34,495 bases of DNA from contig NZ_JASDDJ010000033.1 in assembly GCF_030407455.1 (NCBI RefSeq), positions 1-34,495 on the forward strand, written 5' to 3'. Below the pieces are notes generated by a model. That model saw only the letters and a program-made list of their open reading frames with translations. It was not told where the DNA came from and did no database searches. This document shows, piece after piece, positions 18,533 through 28,148 of the stretch (position 1 is the stretch's first letter; every line of letters begins with the position of its first letter). Position numbers and translations under genes: made by a program. This DNA is from Psychrobacter sp. 5A.1. Its GTDB lineage: Bacteria; Pseudomonadota; Gammaproteobacteria; Pseudomonadales; Moraxellaceae.

Positions 18533-18567
18533 AAAAAAGCGGCACTCCAGATAGGGCGCCGCTTTTT
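18533..18567. terminator. Bidirectional terminator after the DUF2069 gene
   Basis: The stem AAAAAGCGGC/GCCGCTTTTT encloses a 14-nt loop, with A residues upstream and T residues downstream. It serves the convergent DUF2069 (plus) and DUF3108 (minus) genes. Confidence 0.88.
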
Positions 18568-18593
18568 CGTTTATAACTTTAAAGATAAGTAGA

Positions 18594-19373
18594 TTAGTTA
18601 ATCTTAGTCAACTCTAGATCCATTTTCTTACCATCGTTAATTTGACTGACTTTCACGGGTAGGTAGTCTAAGCTTGGGGCTAACCAAAAGCTGGTAGAGC
18701 GGCTATCGTCATCGTGAACGCGGTCAACACGTACCGTATCAAAGGTACCCGCTGGTACGGTAATTTTGGTGTTGCCAGACTTTTTGAATGGCGTCTTCTC
18801 AATTTTGTCTTTTTTCGCCATGTAGTAATTACCAGAGAATTTACCGTTCAATAAATCCTGACGAATTTGTACCTCAAGGCTCAAGTCATCAAAGGCTTGT
18901 TGCGACATATTCATAGTCGTCGACTTGCCTTTATAGTTACTCGTGACTTTTTTGCTGCTTGGGTTGAAGTCTAGTTTATGCGTGCGACCCATGCCAAGTA
19001 GTTTGTACGTAGTGCTTGCCTGCGTCGGATTGACATTGTTACCGTTGATGGTAAAGGTACTATTTTGCGAGGCGCTAGCCACACCAGCGACGCGCGCGCT
19101 AACATTGTATTTCCATGTATTACCAGACTTGTTTAGCGTACGAGTCGCTGTGCCTTTATACTTGTCTTCAACGGTAAAGCTATAATTGGCGGTTGACGGT
19201 TGCACAGTCTTTGCGCTGGCAAGTGTGGGTGCGGTCATACTCAAAGCTCCAACGGTAGAGATACTGATACCTGTCACTAAGGCAGATAAAAATTTAGATG
19301 GACTGCGTTTTGCGTTATTAGCATTATTAACATTGTCGCTCAGTGACTTTCTGTGCATTGATAAAAAACTCAT
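18594..19373 (-). CDS. DUF3108 domain periplasmic protein
   Basis: The 259-residue protein has a polar N terminus and a hydrophobic stretch (about 30-50) ending in TLASA-KT, a plausible signal-peptidase site near residue 54, so it is probably exported to the periplasm. The mature part has the alternating strands of DUF3108: YSFTVEDKYKGTATRTL, KITVPAGTFDTVRVDRV and FWLAPSLDYLPVKVSQ. This family is related to lipoprotein-carrier or beta-barrel-like folds but has no defined role. AAGGGG lies 5 bases before the ATG. A TTGTGA-N17-GATAAA promoter on the minus strand (19440-19412) would start transcription about 30 bases upstream of the start codon. Confidence 0.82.
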   Translation of the reverse strand: MSFLSMHRKSLSDNVNNANNAKRSPSKFLSALVTGISISTVGALSMTAPTLASAKTVQPSTANYSFTVEDKYKGTATRTLNKSGNTWKYNVSARVAGVASASQNSTFTINGNNVNPTQASTTYKLLGMGRTHKLDFNPSSKKVTSNYKGKSTTMNMSQQAFDDLSLEVQIRQDLLNGKFSGNYYMAKKDKIEKTPFKKSGNTKITVPAGTFDTVRVDRVHDDDSRSTSFWLAPSLDYLPVKVSQINDGKKMDLELTKIN

Positions 19374-19411
19374 GGATACCCCTTCATTGATTTATTGCCG
19401 ATATAGCAAAT

Positions 19412-19440
19412 TTTATCGATCGTTCTTATTATGTTCACAA
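19412..19440 (-). promoter_or_regulatory. Possible promoter of the DUF3108 gene
   Basis: Read on the minus strand, the sequence is TTGTGA (19440-19435), a 17-base spacer, then GATAAA (19417-19412). Each hexamer matches consensus at four positions. The rest of the 527-base gap (19374-19900) contains the groES heat-shock promoter and otherwise no gene I can support. Confidence 0.4.
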
Positions 19441-19744
19441 GATCTATAATGGTCATACTCTGTTACATTTTCAAGCGCAGGGTTATACAGCTCCGTGTAG
19501 GACTTGTAGCAAATGTTACTACAGTTAATCGCATACAAATCACAGGCAGTATCAGGCTCTCTTGGTTGTTCGCAAGTGTGACAGAGGCGTCAAAAATTTT
19601 ATCTCAGTCAAACCGTACTTTTTTAACATGAATCGACGATACCTTTGCATGCATTCACGTCTTGTACTGCCTATCATTGATCGATATAAAATGTTGAGTG
19701 ATAAATTTTCTGCAAAATAATCTTGTAAATTTTTGGGCTTTACA

Positions 19745-19773
19745 CTTGAACCGAACTCACCTTGCCCCCACTT
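19745..19773 (+). promoter_or_regulatory. Sigma-32 heat-shock promoter of groESL
   Basis: CTTGAAC, a 14-base spacer, then CCCCACTT matches the RpoH consensus CTTGAAA-N11-16-CCCCATNT closely. It would start transcription near 19781, giving a leader of about 120 nt before groES. I see no CIRCE inverted repeat (the HrcA operator), so RpoH control is the natural reading. Confidence 0.8.
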
Positions 19774-19900
19774 TTTGTTACAAGCTCAAGGCTTATCTAC
19801 AAAGCGTTGTTTTTGGCAGCGTTCCCTATAGATACTGGTATTGAGACCATTAATTCAAATAAACCCTTAATTTTATTAACCAACTTTTGGAGTCATATCG

Positions 19901-20191
19901 ATGAACATTCGTCCTTTACATGACCGTATTGTCGTCCGCCGCATAGAAGAAGAAACAAAAACGGCTGGTGGCATCTTGCTTCCTGGTTCAGCTCAAGAAA
20001 AACCTTCACAAGGTGAAGTATTAGCTACTGGTAACGGTCAGATTCGTGACAACGGCGAAACTCGTGCGTTAGATGTAAAAGCTGGCGACAAAGTTTTGTT
20101 CGGTCAATATGCTGGTCAAACCGTAAAGGTTGACGGTGAAGAACTGCTTATTATGAAAGAATCTGATGTATTGGGTGTGCTAGAAGGCTAA
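19901..20191 (+). CDS. groS: Co-chaperonin GroES
   Basis: The 96-residue GroES forms the heptameric lid of the GroEL folding chamber. The sequence begins [18 protein letters not shown], carries the mobile-loop region [20 protein letters not shown] (about 19-38), including the GroEL-binding Gly-Ile-Leu-Leu, and ends [12 protein letters not shown]. The length is standard. TGGAG lies upstream of the ATG. It is the first gene of the groESL operon behind a sigma-32 promoter; groEL follows after 110 bases. Confidence 0.98.
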
Positions 20192-20295
20192 TTGCTTACG
20201 AGGCCTGTTGGCTGAGTCAGTTGTTCGCAAAGCGCATTTATAACCATACTATCGAATCATTCAACCGTATTCTCATACTTATAATAGTGGAGTAA

Positions 20296-21942
<1,647 letters not shown>

Positions 21943-21957
21943 TTTTACTTCTGCTGC

Positions 21958-22035
21958 AAAGCGATTTATCTTTGTCAGACAAGCTCAATGTACAACAAGT
22001 ACTATTTTTGCTTATCTTCCTCGGTAAATCGCTTT
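21958..22035. repeat. Intergenic palindromic element downstream of groEL
   Basis: The inverted repeat AAAGCGATTTATC (21958-21970)/GGTAAATCGCTTT (22023-22035) pairs over 13 bases with one G-T pair. Its centre contains GTAC-N5-GTAC (about 21990-22002), the same central motif as in the element after etfA. It has no proper T tract and is separate from the terminator that follows. Confidence 0.55.
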
Positions 22036-22080
22036 TCGCTAAAAGTATGATTTTGTCATAAAGTCTATTTGACTATTAGA

Positions 22081-22113
22081 AGCTCTGTTATCGAAAGATA
22101 GCAGGGCTTTTTT
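22081..22113 (+). terminator. Terminator of groESL
   Basis: AGCTCTGTTATC pairs with GATAGCAGGGCT (two G-T pairs) around a GAAA tetraloop and is followed by a run of T residues. It lies about 140 bases after the groEL stop codon. Confidence 0.85.
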
Positions 22114-22140
22114 GTGTCTAGTCTAATAGGATAGTGGATT

Positions 22141-22180
22141 CATATAGAAAAACCCTTATAGGCTGAGCTTATCGTGATTT
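22141..22180. repeat. Degenerate copy of a hairpin repeat, left of the secreted protein gene
   Basis: From CATATAGAAAAACCC through GGCTGAGCTTATCG this segment matches 22886-22926 at all but a few positions over about 38 bases, in the same orientation. Here the stem is broken (CCCTTATA rather than CCCCGATA on the left arm), so it no longer forms a good terminator. Confidence 0.8.
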
Positions 22181-22213
22181 TTTAGGGTTGAAAAATAAAT
22201 ATTGATCATTGGT

Positions 22214-22242
22214 TTGAAACTCTTAAAATTAACAGCCATAAT
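22214..22242 (+). promoter_or_regulatory. Promoter of the small secreted protein gene
   Basis: TTGAAA-N17-CATAAT matches the sigma-70 consensus at five of six positions in each hexamer. Transcription would start near 22249, upstream of a perfect palindrome ATAAGATT-GT-AATCTTAT at 22273-22290, which could be an operator or a leader hairpin. Confidence 0.5.
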
Positions 22243-22309
22243 GTAGAAACAAAACAGTTGTTAAACTTACACATAAGATTGTAATCTTATTTATATTTTT
22301 GGAAAATTA

Positions 22310-22822
22310 ATGAAGAAAGTATTATTCACCGCTCTTGTTTCACTTAGTGTCATGTTCGTTCCATACAGTTCTAGTATTGCTCAAAGTAATAAAATGAACG
22401 ATCTCACGAGTATTGATCAGATGTATAGCTCTAAGTTAGTTGGTACTTGGAACTGCAATCCTGTCGAAATGGAAGTTGAAGATGCAACTGTTACTATGAA
22501 AGGAAGAGCTTCCTATTTCACTAATAAACGAAGTAATACATTTGGTACGATGATAATAGATTATCCTAAAGAAAAAATTACGCTTGAATACGATTATTTC
22601 GGTACAGGCACTTGGGAAATAAATAATAAAAAATTAGTTGAAATATTAGAAGATATTAAGTTGACTAATATAAGTCATCCATACATGAATCAGTCATTCA
22701 ATATGACTGATATGTTCCCAAAAAATATAAGTGCATCTTCCTCAATTATATCTTTGTCACAATCAAGTATGACTTTGAAAGAGGATACTGAGGGCGTAAT
22801 ATTTACTTGTTCAAAAAAATAA
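22310..22822 (+). CDS. Hypothetical secreted protein, AT-rich gene
   Basis: The 170-residue protein has a clear N-terminal signal peptide (MKKVLFTALVSLSVMF, probable cleavage after SIAQ or close by). The mature part starts with LVGTWNCNP and continues in short alternating strands, reminiscent of the small lipocalin-like proteins that begin with a G-x-W motif. Two cysteines (one near the start, one in TCSKK at the end) could form a disulphide. I do not recognise the family. The gene is visibly richer in A and T than its neighbours and lies between two near-identical hairpin repeats. It has its own promoter, and GGAAA lies before the ATG. Horizontal gain is possible but unproven. Confidence 0.75.
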   Translation: MKKVLFTALVSLSVMFVPYSSSIAQSNKMNDLTSIDQMYSSKLVGTWNCNPVEMEVEDATVTMKGRASYFTNKRSNTFGTMIIDYPKEKITLEYDYFGTGTWEINNKKLVEILEDIKLTNISHPYMNQSFNMTDMFPKNISASSSIISLSQSSMTLKEDTEGVIFTCSKK

Positions 22823-22885
22823 TTAAATAAAGAACTTCTCTCATGAGCCCAAATTATCTATACAAATAAACCTCTAGTTCTAACC

Positions 22886-22926
22886 CATATAGAAAAACCC
22901 CGATAGGCTGAGCTTATCGGGGTTTT
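22886..22926. terminator. Bidirectional terminator, intact copy of the hairpin repeat
   Basis: AAAACCCCGATA pairs perfectly with TATCGGGGTTTT over 12 bases, and the stem extends inward through G-T and GC pairs to a TGA loop. It can serve both the secreted protein gene (plus) and yaaA (minus). It is the intact version of the repeat at 22141-22180. Confidence 0.9.
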
Positions 22927-22969
22927 CTTATAATCGTTTGGTATCTTTCAACTAATAATAAAATTAAAT

Positions 22970-23776
22970 TTACTGATTCACCGCATCCCGTCTAAACGTC
23001 CACGTTTTATCATCAGAAGCGGCTTCACAGTAGTAATATCCTGCTAGATCGAACTGCTTTAGTTGCTCAGCATTGGTCAGCTTATTATCTGCTGCATACT
23101 TCACCATCAGTCCACGTGCTTTTTTGGCATAAAAGCTAATCACTTTATATTGACCATTTTTTTCATCTTCAAATCGTGGTGTGATGATGTCAGCCTTCAA
23201 TGCTTTTTTCTTTATCGCCTTAAAGTATTCATTAGAAGCCAAATTAATCAATGTTTTATCGTCGCTATCAGCCATCCGCGCATTGATAACCTCAGTCACT
23301 TTCTCGCCCCAAAACTCATATAAGTTATTACCGCGCTCATTTTTCAGTTTGGTGCCCATCTCTAAGCGATATGGTTGGATTAAATCTAAAGGTTTTAACA
23401 CACCATAGAGCCCTGACAAAATACCTAAGTGCTCATTGACGTAGATAGTCGTGTCTTTATCCATGTGATACATATCAAGACCAGTATAAACGTCACCATC
23501 GAACAAATACCCAGCAGGTTTTGCCGCATTAGTATTATCAGTGAATGGTTGTTCTTTACTCCAGTGCCACTGCTGATTACGCGTTGCATTAAGCTGTGCT
23601 AAATCATTAGAAATGCTCATCAGCCCTTGTAAATCAATCGGTTCTTTAGATTTCATTACTTGCATCAATACTTGTGAGTGTTCAATTAGCTCAGGCTGAC
23701 TATAGTAGTTGCCTAGATTTAATGGTATGGCGTCTGTCTCATTCAGAGACTTGGCAGGGGAGAGTAAAAAATACAT
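22970..23776 (-). CDS. yaaA: Peroxide stress protein YaaA
   Basis: The 268-residue protein belongs to the YaaA (DUF328/UPF0246) family. In E. coli YaaA is induced by OxyR and limits free iron and DNA damage during peroxide stress; it binds DNA. The sequence is complete, from MYFLLSPAKSLNE through FDGDVYTGLD, LGILSGLYGVLKPLDLIQPYR, LYEFWGEKVT, LINLASNEYFKAI and VISFYAKKARGLMVKYA. The length is slightly above that of E. coli YaaA. AAGGAA precedes the ATG. It is monocistronic. I do not see an obvious OxyR site in the upstream gap. Confidence 0.95.
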   Translation of the reverse strand: MYFLLSPAKSLNETDAIPLNLGNYYSQPELIEHSQVLMQVMKSKEPIDLQGLMSISNDLAQLNATRNQQWHWSKEQPFTDNTNAAKPAGYLFDGDVYTGLDMYHMDKDTTIYVNEHLGILSGLYGVLKPLDLIQPYRLEMGTKLKNERGNNLYEFWGEKVTEVINARMADSDDKTLINLASNEYFKAIKKKALKADIITPRFEDEKNGQYKVISFYAKKARGLMVKYAADNKLTNAEQLKQFDLAGYYYCEAASDDKTWTFRRDAVNQ

Positions 23777-24270
23777 CGTTATTCCTTATTATAGTGAGTA
23801 AATGACTCGGTAACACGCCATAGCTTATTACCGAATCAAGCATTCTTATTATACGGTATGCATGGATTGAGTTTAACTGACACGTTGGGTTTTGACACCA
23901 TTCTGACATGTATCAATAGTTGTTGTGAGGATGATAACTCTCATTTATGCAGGGGATTGAGCGATTTTGAAAAAGTAAAAATTTTTAATATAACAATAAA
24001 AGTTATGTAAATGGTGTAAATACCTAACTTTTTATTTTACTTATGGGTCATCTTTAGACAATGAAAGTTGGTAGACGATATACCTATAATAAAAAGCCAT
24101 GATGGTAAAGTTATCATCATTTATTAAATTGATAAACCTTTGGTCGCAATACTGATCCAATCAAAACCAAAGGTTTTTCTGTCCTCTATGCTTGTGAAAT
24201 ATGCGTTGAGGATATTAAGGATAGTTGATAGACGTAGATATAGTCCATTAGACGTGAGTAAGGAGACGGT
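23777..24270. other. Divergent yaaA/pntAA intergenic region
   Basis: These 494 bases contain no protein gene. On the plus strand there is a promoter-like TTGACA-N17-AATAGT (23892-23920), a perfect -10 hexamer TATAAT at 24085-24090 without a clear -35, a hairpin at 24099-24120 and a terminator-like hairpin at 24134-24178. The last elements are described separately as a possible small RNA or leader. Confidence 0.5.
24097..24178 (+). ncRNA. Candidate small RNA or attenuated leader of pntAA
   Basis: A perfect TATAAT at 24085-24090 would place a transcript start near 24097. The transcript would open with a 10-bp hairpin ATGATGGTAA/TTATCATCAT (24099-24120, one G-T pair). It would end with the perfect 11-bp stem AAACCTTTGGT (24134-24144)/ACCAAAGGTTT (24166-24176) and a run of five T residues (24174-24178). 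No protein gene lies upstream on this strand that would need a terminator. The choices are an RNA of about 80 nt or an attenuator in the pntAA leader, 92 bases before the start codon. The interpretation is inference. Confidence 0.4.
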
Positions 24271-25437
24271 ATGAAAATCGGTGTAATCAGTGCAGATAGC
24301 GCGAGCGAGAGCCGTGTAGCCATAACCCCAGACGCAGTCAATAAGTTGCGTAAACTTGGGTTTGAAGTTGTCATTCAGTCAAAGGCAGGTCAAGCAGCGT
24401 ACTACGCTGATGCGCTGTATCAAGCTGCGGGTGCCGACATTGCCAGTAGCAGTGCCGAGGTCATTACCCAGTCTCAGATTATTACCACCGTCAATGACCT
24501 ATCAGCTGACGCCATCGATGGCTTGTCCTCTGGTCAGATCGTCATTGGCATGCTCGACCCATATCGCAACACTCAGCTTGACACTTATGCAGCCAAAGGC
24601 GCGACAGTCTTTGCGATGGAGTTATTGCCTCGTACCTTGTCACGCGCACAGAATATGGATGTCTTGTCATCACAGGCCAACCTTGCGGGTTATAAAGCAG
24701 TATTGCTAGCTGCCAATGAGTATTCACGTCCATTCCCGATGTTTATGACGTCAGCCGGTACGGTCAAACCCGCCAAGGTCGTTATCCTAGGTGTGGGAGT
24801 GGCAGGTTTGCAGGCCATTGCAACTGCCAAGCGTTTAGGCGCGGTCGTTGAAGCCAGTGATTTACGTCCGACTGCTCGTGAGCAAGTAGAATCACTCGGT
24901 GGTAAATGGTTGGATGTTCCAATGAGTGCAGAGGAGGCCGAGACTGCTAAGTCTACCGGTGGCTATGCGTGGACGCCATCCGAGCAATATGTCAAAGATC
25001 AAGCGGCTGTCGTGGACAAAGCCTTGAGCAACGCGGATATAGTCATTACCACAGCTCAGATTCCTGGTCGTAATGCTCCGCGTCTGGTACATGGCGCAAC
25101 GCTTGCCAAAATGAAGGCAGGTTCAGTATTGATCGATATGGCGGCCGGTACCGGTGGTAACGTCGAAGGCAGCGTGCCTCACCAAACCATTACCACGGAC
25201 AACGGCGTACGTATTGTTGGTGCTGCCAATATCCCATCGATGCTTGCCGCCCAGTCTTCAGATTTGTATGCCAATAACTTGGTTAACTTTATCACGACCT
25301 TAATTGCGACTGCTGGCGACGACGCTTCAGCAAGTGACGCATCAGCTAAGGTGGTACTTAACGTAGACATGGAAGACGAGATTCAGGGTGCACTGGCAGT
25401 GACACATGACAATCAGGTACGACTGGCCAAACGCTAG
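24271..25437 (+). CDS. pntAA: NAD(P) transhydrogenase, alpha-1 subunit (NAD-binding)
   Basis: The 388-residue protein is the peripheral NAD(H)-binding domain (dI) of proton-translocating transhydrogenase, which uses the proton gradient to transfer hydride from NADH to NADP+. The sequence shows the AlaDH/PNT N-terminal region (RVAITPDAVNKLRKLGFEVV) and the Rossmann loop ILGVGVAGLQAIATAKRLGA (172-191, GVGVAG at 174-179), followed by VEASDLRPTAREQVESLGG. In E. coli this part is fused to the first membrane segments. Here the chain ends before them and the alpha-2 gene is separate, as in Rhodospirillum. AAGGAGA precedes the ATG. It is the first gene of pntAA-pntAB-pntB. Confidence 0.95.
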   Translation: MKIGVISADSASESRVAITPDAVNKLRKLGFEVVIQSKAGQAAYYADALYQAAGADIASSSAEVITQSQIITTVNDLSADAIDGLSSGQIVIGMLDPYRNTQLDTYAAKGATVFAMELLPRTLSRAQNMDVLSSQANLAGYKAVLLAANEYSRPFPMFMTSAGTVKPAKVVILGVGVAGLQAIATAKRLGAVVEASDLRPTAREQVESLGGKWLDVPMSAEEAETAKSTGGYAWTPSEQYVKDQAAVVDKALSNADIVITTAQIPGRNAPRLVHGATLAKMKAGSVLIDMAAGTGGNVEGSVPHQTITTDNGVRIVGAANIPSMLAAQSSDLYANNLVNFITTLIATAGDDASASDASAKVVLNVDMEDEIQGALAVTHDNQVRLAKR

Positions 25438-25509
25438 TTTTAACGGTCTACCACGACATACTTTGTCACCATACATTTGCCAGACATGAATAAATTTTAG
25501 GAGGATTAG

Positions 25510-25887
25510 ATGATTGCCACTATTTTAGCGTCAGCACCCGCCGGTGCCGCCATGGCCAGTACGCCATTTGTCGCGATTTTTACCGTATTTGTACTCGCTA
25601 TTTTTGTCGGATACTACGTGGTTTGGGGCGTAACGCCTGCATTGCACACGCCGTTGATGGCCGTCACCAACGCACTATCAAGTATCGTCATCGTTGGTGC
25701 CATGCTACAGACCGTCACCATTGATGGTTCTATCTTTACACCAACCAGTATACTTGGCGCTTTTGCCGTATTTTTAGCCAGTATCAATATCTTCGGTGGC
25801 TTTGCCGTGACCGAGCGTATGCTTGCGATGTTTAAACCGAAAGTGAAAAAAGCACCTGTAGCAACAGAAAATGGAGGCGACGCATGA
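25510..25887 (+). CDS. pntAB: NAD(P) transhydrogenase, alpha-2 subunit (membrane)
   Basis: The 125-residue protein has three hydrophobic segments (about 20-42, 52-72 and 78-98) and a basic tail (FKPKVKKAP). It corresponds to the membrane part of the alpha chain of proton-translocating transhydrogenase. AGGAGG stands before the ATG. Its stop codon overlaps the start of pntB (ATGA at 25884-25887), indicating translational coupling. The separate alpha-2 gene is the three-gene architecture, not a frameshift, because both ends have good translation signals. Confidence 0.93.
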   Translation: MIATILASAPAGAAMASTPFVAIFTVFVLAIFVGYYVVWGVTPALHTPLMAVTNALSSIVIVGAMLQTVTIDGSIFTPTSILGAFAVFLASINIFGGFAVTERMLAMFKPKVKKAPVATENGGDA

Positions 25888-27284
25888 ATGATTTCTCAGC
25901 AATGATTGCGGCAAATGCAGATTGGTTCTACCTAGTCGGCGCGATTCTTTTTGTTTTAACCTTGCGTGGTTTGTCTAGTCCTAAGACGGCTATACGTGGT
26001 AACCGCTTCGGTATGGTCGCCATGGCGATTGCGGTCGTCACGACATTCTTCTTAGCAGAAGGCCCTGTGCTTTGGTTAATTATTGGTGCGATGATATTGG
26101 GTGCCCTCGTTGGTATGTGGAAGGCAAAGACGGTTGCGATGACCCAAATGCCAGAAACCGTTGCCTTGATGCATTCATTCGTCGGTTTAGCTGCAGTCGC
26201 CATTGCACTTGCAACCGTGCTACACACTGAACAGCAGCATGGCGCCGTTGCCCGAGTTGAGCTGTTTATTGGTTGTTTCATCGGTGCGATTACGTTCTCA
26301 GCATCCGTCTTTGCCTTTGGTAAATTGGCAGCAAAAAGCTGGGCGAAGACACTGGTCGGCGGCTGGGTAAAACCTGTCCAAGCGTTATTGTTCATTGCAA
26401 TGATTGGTTTTGGTGGCGTTTATTTCGTTACTGACTCATTACCAGCATTTTATGCGATGGCAGTGATTGCAGTGATATTCGGTTGGATGTGGATTGCCCC
26501 AATCGGCGGCGGTGACATGCCAGTAGTAGTCTCGCTATTGAACTCATTCTCTGGTTGGGCAGCAGCAGGTATTGGTTTCACGCTTGGCAACTCGATGCTG
26601 ATTATTGCAGGTTCGCTCGTTGGCTCATCAGGTGCGATCTTGTCTTACATCATGTGTAAAGCCATGAACCGCTCATTACTCAACGTTTTATTTGGCGGTA
26701 TGGGTACAGGCGCTGTAGCAGCGGGCGCTGATGATGGCGCTCCTAAAAACTACAAAGCAGGCTCAGCAGAAGATGCTGGTTTCTTAATGGCTAATGCGAG
26801 TAGTGTTGTCATCGTACCGGGTTATGGTATGGCACAGGGCCGTGCACAGAATGCAGTCAAAGAGTTGTACGAGCTGCTAAAAGAAGAAGGTGTGAATGTG
26901 CGTTTTGCGATTCATCCAGTCGCGGGTCGTATGCCAGGTCATATGAACGTCCTATTGGCTGAAGCCGATGTCCCTTATGATGATATTTTAGAGATGGATG
27001 AAATTAACTCAGACTTCGCGAGTACCGATGTGGTCTTAGTCATCGGTGCGAACGACGTGGTAAACCCTTCTGCGAAAGATGATCCAACCTCACCAATTTT
27101 TGGTATGCCGATTCTAGAAGTAACCAAAGCCCAAACGATTATGGTCATCAAGCGTTCAATGAACACGGGTTATGCAGGGCTTGATAACAGTCTGTTCTAT
27201 ATGGACAAAACCATGATGATCTTTGGTGATGCGAAGAAAATGGTCGAAGAGATGGTTCGTAGTATCAATGGTGCAGGTCATTAA
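25884..27284 (+). CDS. pntB: NAD(P) transhydrogenase, beta subunit
   Basis: The 466-residue protein has about eight or nine membrane segments in its first 270 residues and a C-terminal NADP(H)-binding domain (dIII). The dIII domain shows [20 protein letters not shown] (from about residue 309), [20 protein letters not shown] and [13 protein letters not shown], followed by [14 protein letters not shown]. With PntAA and PntAB it forms the complete proton pump that makes NADPH. The start codon overlaps the pntAB stop. GGAGGCG lies before the ATG. A terminator follows at 27339-27362. Confidence 0.96.
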   Translation: MNDFSAMIAANADWFYLVGAILFVLTLRGLSSPKTAIRGNRFGMVAMAIAVVTTFFLAEGPVLWLIIGAMILGALVGMWKAKTVAMTQMPETVALMHSFVGLAAVAIALATVLHTEQQHGAVARVELFIGCFIGAITFSASVFAFGKLAAKSWAKTLVGGWVKPVQALLFIAMIGFGGVYFVTDSLPAFYAMAVIAVIFGWMWIAPIGGGDMPVVVSLLNSFSGWAAAGIGFTLGNSMLIIAGSLVGSSGAILSYIMCKAMNRSLLNVLFGGMGTGAVAAGADDGAPKNYKAGSAEDAGFLMANASSVVIVPGYGMAQGRAQNAVKELYELLKEEGVNVRFAIHPVAGRMPGHMNVLLAEADVPYDDILEMDEINSDFASTDVVLVIGANDVVNPSAKDDPTSPIFGMPILEVTKAQTIMVIKRSMNTGYAGLDNSLFYMDKTMMIFGDAKKMVEEMVRSINGAGH

Positions 27285-27338
27285 TCATTAAAATATGTGT
27301 TTAACTGTCATTATTCACAGATAATTTTTTAGATAAAG

Positions 27339-27362
27339 AAAGTCACTGAGGTGGCTTTTTTT
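27339..27362 (+). terminator. Terminator of the pnt operon
   Basis: AAAGTCAC pairs with GTGGCTTT (one G-T pair) around a TGAG loop and continues into a T run. It lies 55 bases after the pntB stop codon. Confidence 0.82.
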
Positions 27363-27459
27363 GCGTTAAAGTGTGCGGCATTTATGAAGTAATTATAAGC
27401 TAAGGTCATTGCCTACTATAGTCACCAATGATAAATACAATGAAATAAGAGAAATATTT

Positions 27460-27996
27460 ATGAATATGTTACTGCGTTTTTTTATTATGGTTAGCTTGCT
27501 TAAGCAACAGCTCAAACACCAATCGATGAGTGAAACTATCAGTCTAGAGGCATTGACCGCACCGACTGTCCGTCATTATCGAATTTTGCCACATGACATG
27601 GGGTTTCGCGATCATCTGCCCAATTATCGTTATCTGTCGTTTATTGAACTCAACGTCACACGCTGGGTAATGGCACGCTGTCACCAAAAAGGCATTAAGC
27701 CGTTAAACTGGGTGATTGCCATGCAAGAGATGATTTATCTCAAACAAATCAAATTTTTGGATAAAATGACGCTCAGTAGTGCGGTCGTAGGATGGGATCA
27801 TAAATACGTGTATTTTGAGCATCGCTTCTTTGTAAAAAATCAACTGATGGGTGTGGGTATGACCAAGTTTGTTTTTACAGATAATAAAGGCATGCGTACG
27901 CCAGAAGTGCTGGATATGACGGGCGAGCAGCTGACGGATATCATTACTACTTGGAACGCACACCAAGTCGCCATTAAGTCAAACAAGTCAGCTTAA
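27460..27996 (+). CDS. Thioesterase-like hotdog protein (4HBT-type)
   Basis: The protein of about 178 residues has a hydrophobic N terminus (MNMLLRFFIMVSLLKQQ) and then a hotdog-fold domain: YRILPHDMGFRDHLPNYRYLSFIELNVTRWV, followed by strands around MIYLKQIKFLDKMTLSSAVVGWD and YFEHRFFVKNQLMGVGMTKFVF. This matches thioesterase-like proteins of the THEM6/4HBT_2 type, which may act on acyl-CoA or act without catalysis. The start is placed at the ATG 27460, with AGAGA 8 bases upstream. A TTG at 27409 would extend it by 17 residues and lacks a usable ribosome-binding site. No cluster partner indicates a substrate. Confidence 0.75.
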   Translation: MNMLLRFFIMVSLLKQQLKHQSMSETISLEALTAPTVRHYRILPHDMGFRDHLPNYRYLSFIELNVTRWVMARCHQKGIKPLNWVIAMQEMIYLKQIKFLDKMTLSSAVVGWDHKYVYFEHRFFVKNQLMGVGMTKFVFTDNKGMRTPEVLDMTGEQLTDIITTWNAHQVAIKSNKSA

Positions 27997-28075
27997 GAAA
28001 TAGTATGGCAAAATAGCAGAGTAAAACAACTTGGCTATAATCCTTTGGTGAATTTTGGTAGGATAGCGCTTATCA

Positions 28076-28109
28076 ATGCGACGTTATCAAAACGAACGCA
28101 TCGTCTTTT
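28076..28109 (+). promoter_or_regulatory. Leader hairpin upstream of iscX
   Basis: ATGCG (28076-28080) and CGTT (28082-28085) pair with AACG (28091-28094) and CGCAT (28097-28101) around a 5-nt loop, followed by CGTCTTTT. It looks like a weak terminator or attenuator inside the iscX leader, downstream of a TATAAT at 28036-28041. Confidence 0.35.
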
Positions 28110-28148
28110 AACCGACTGGTTTTAACACTGCTAAAAAAAGGTACCGTT

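Noticed and set aside
19431..19631. 66-codon plus-strand frame upstream of groES
   Set aside because: No ribosome-binding site and no coding character; it lies in the promoter region between the DUF3108 gene and groES.
24271..25887. Frameshift splitting a fused pntA gene
   Set aside because: Both parts have strong ribosome-binding sites and natural ends. The three-gene transhydrogenase arrangement is known.
25928..26395. 155-codon antisense frame inside pntB
   Set aside because: Mirror of hydrophobic membrane-segment codons; no ribosome-binding site or family resemblance.
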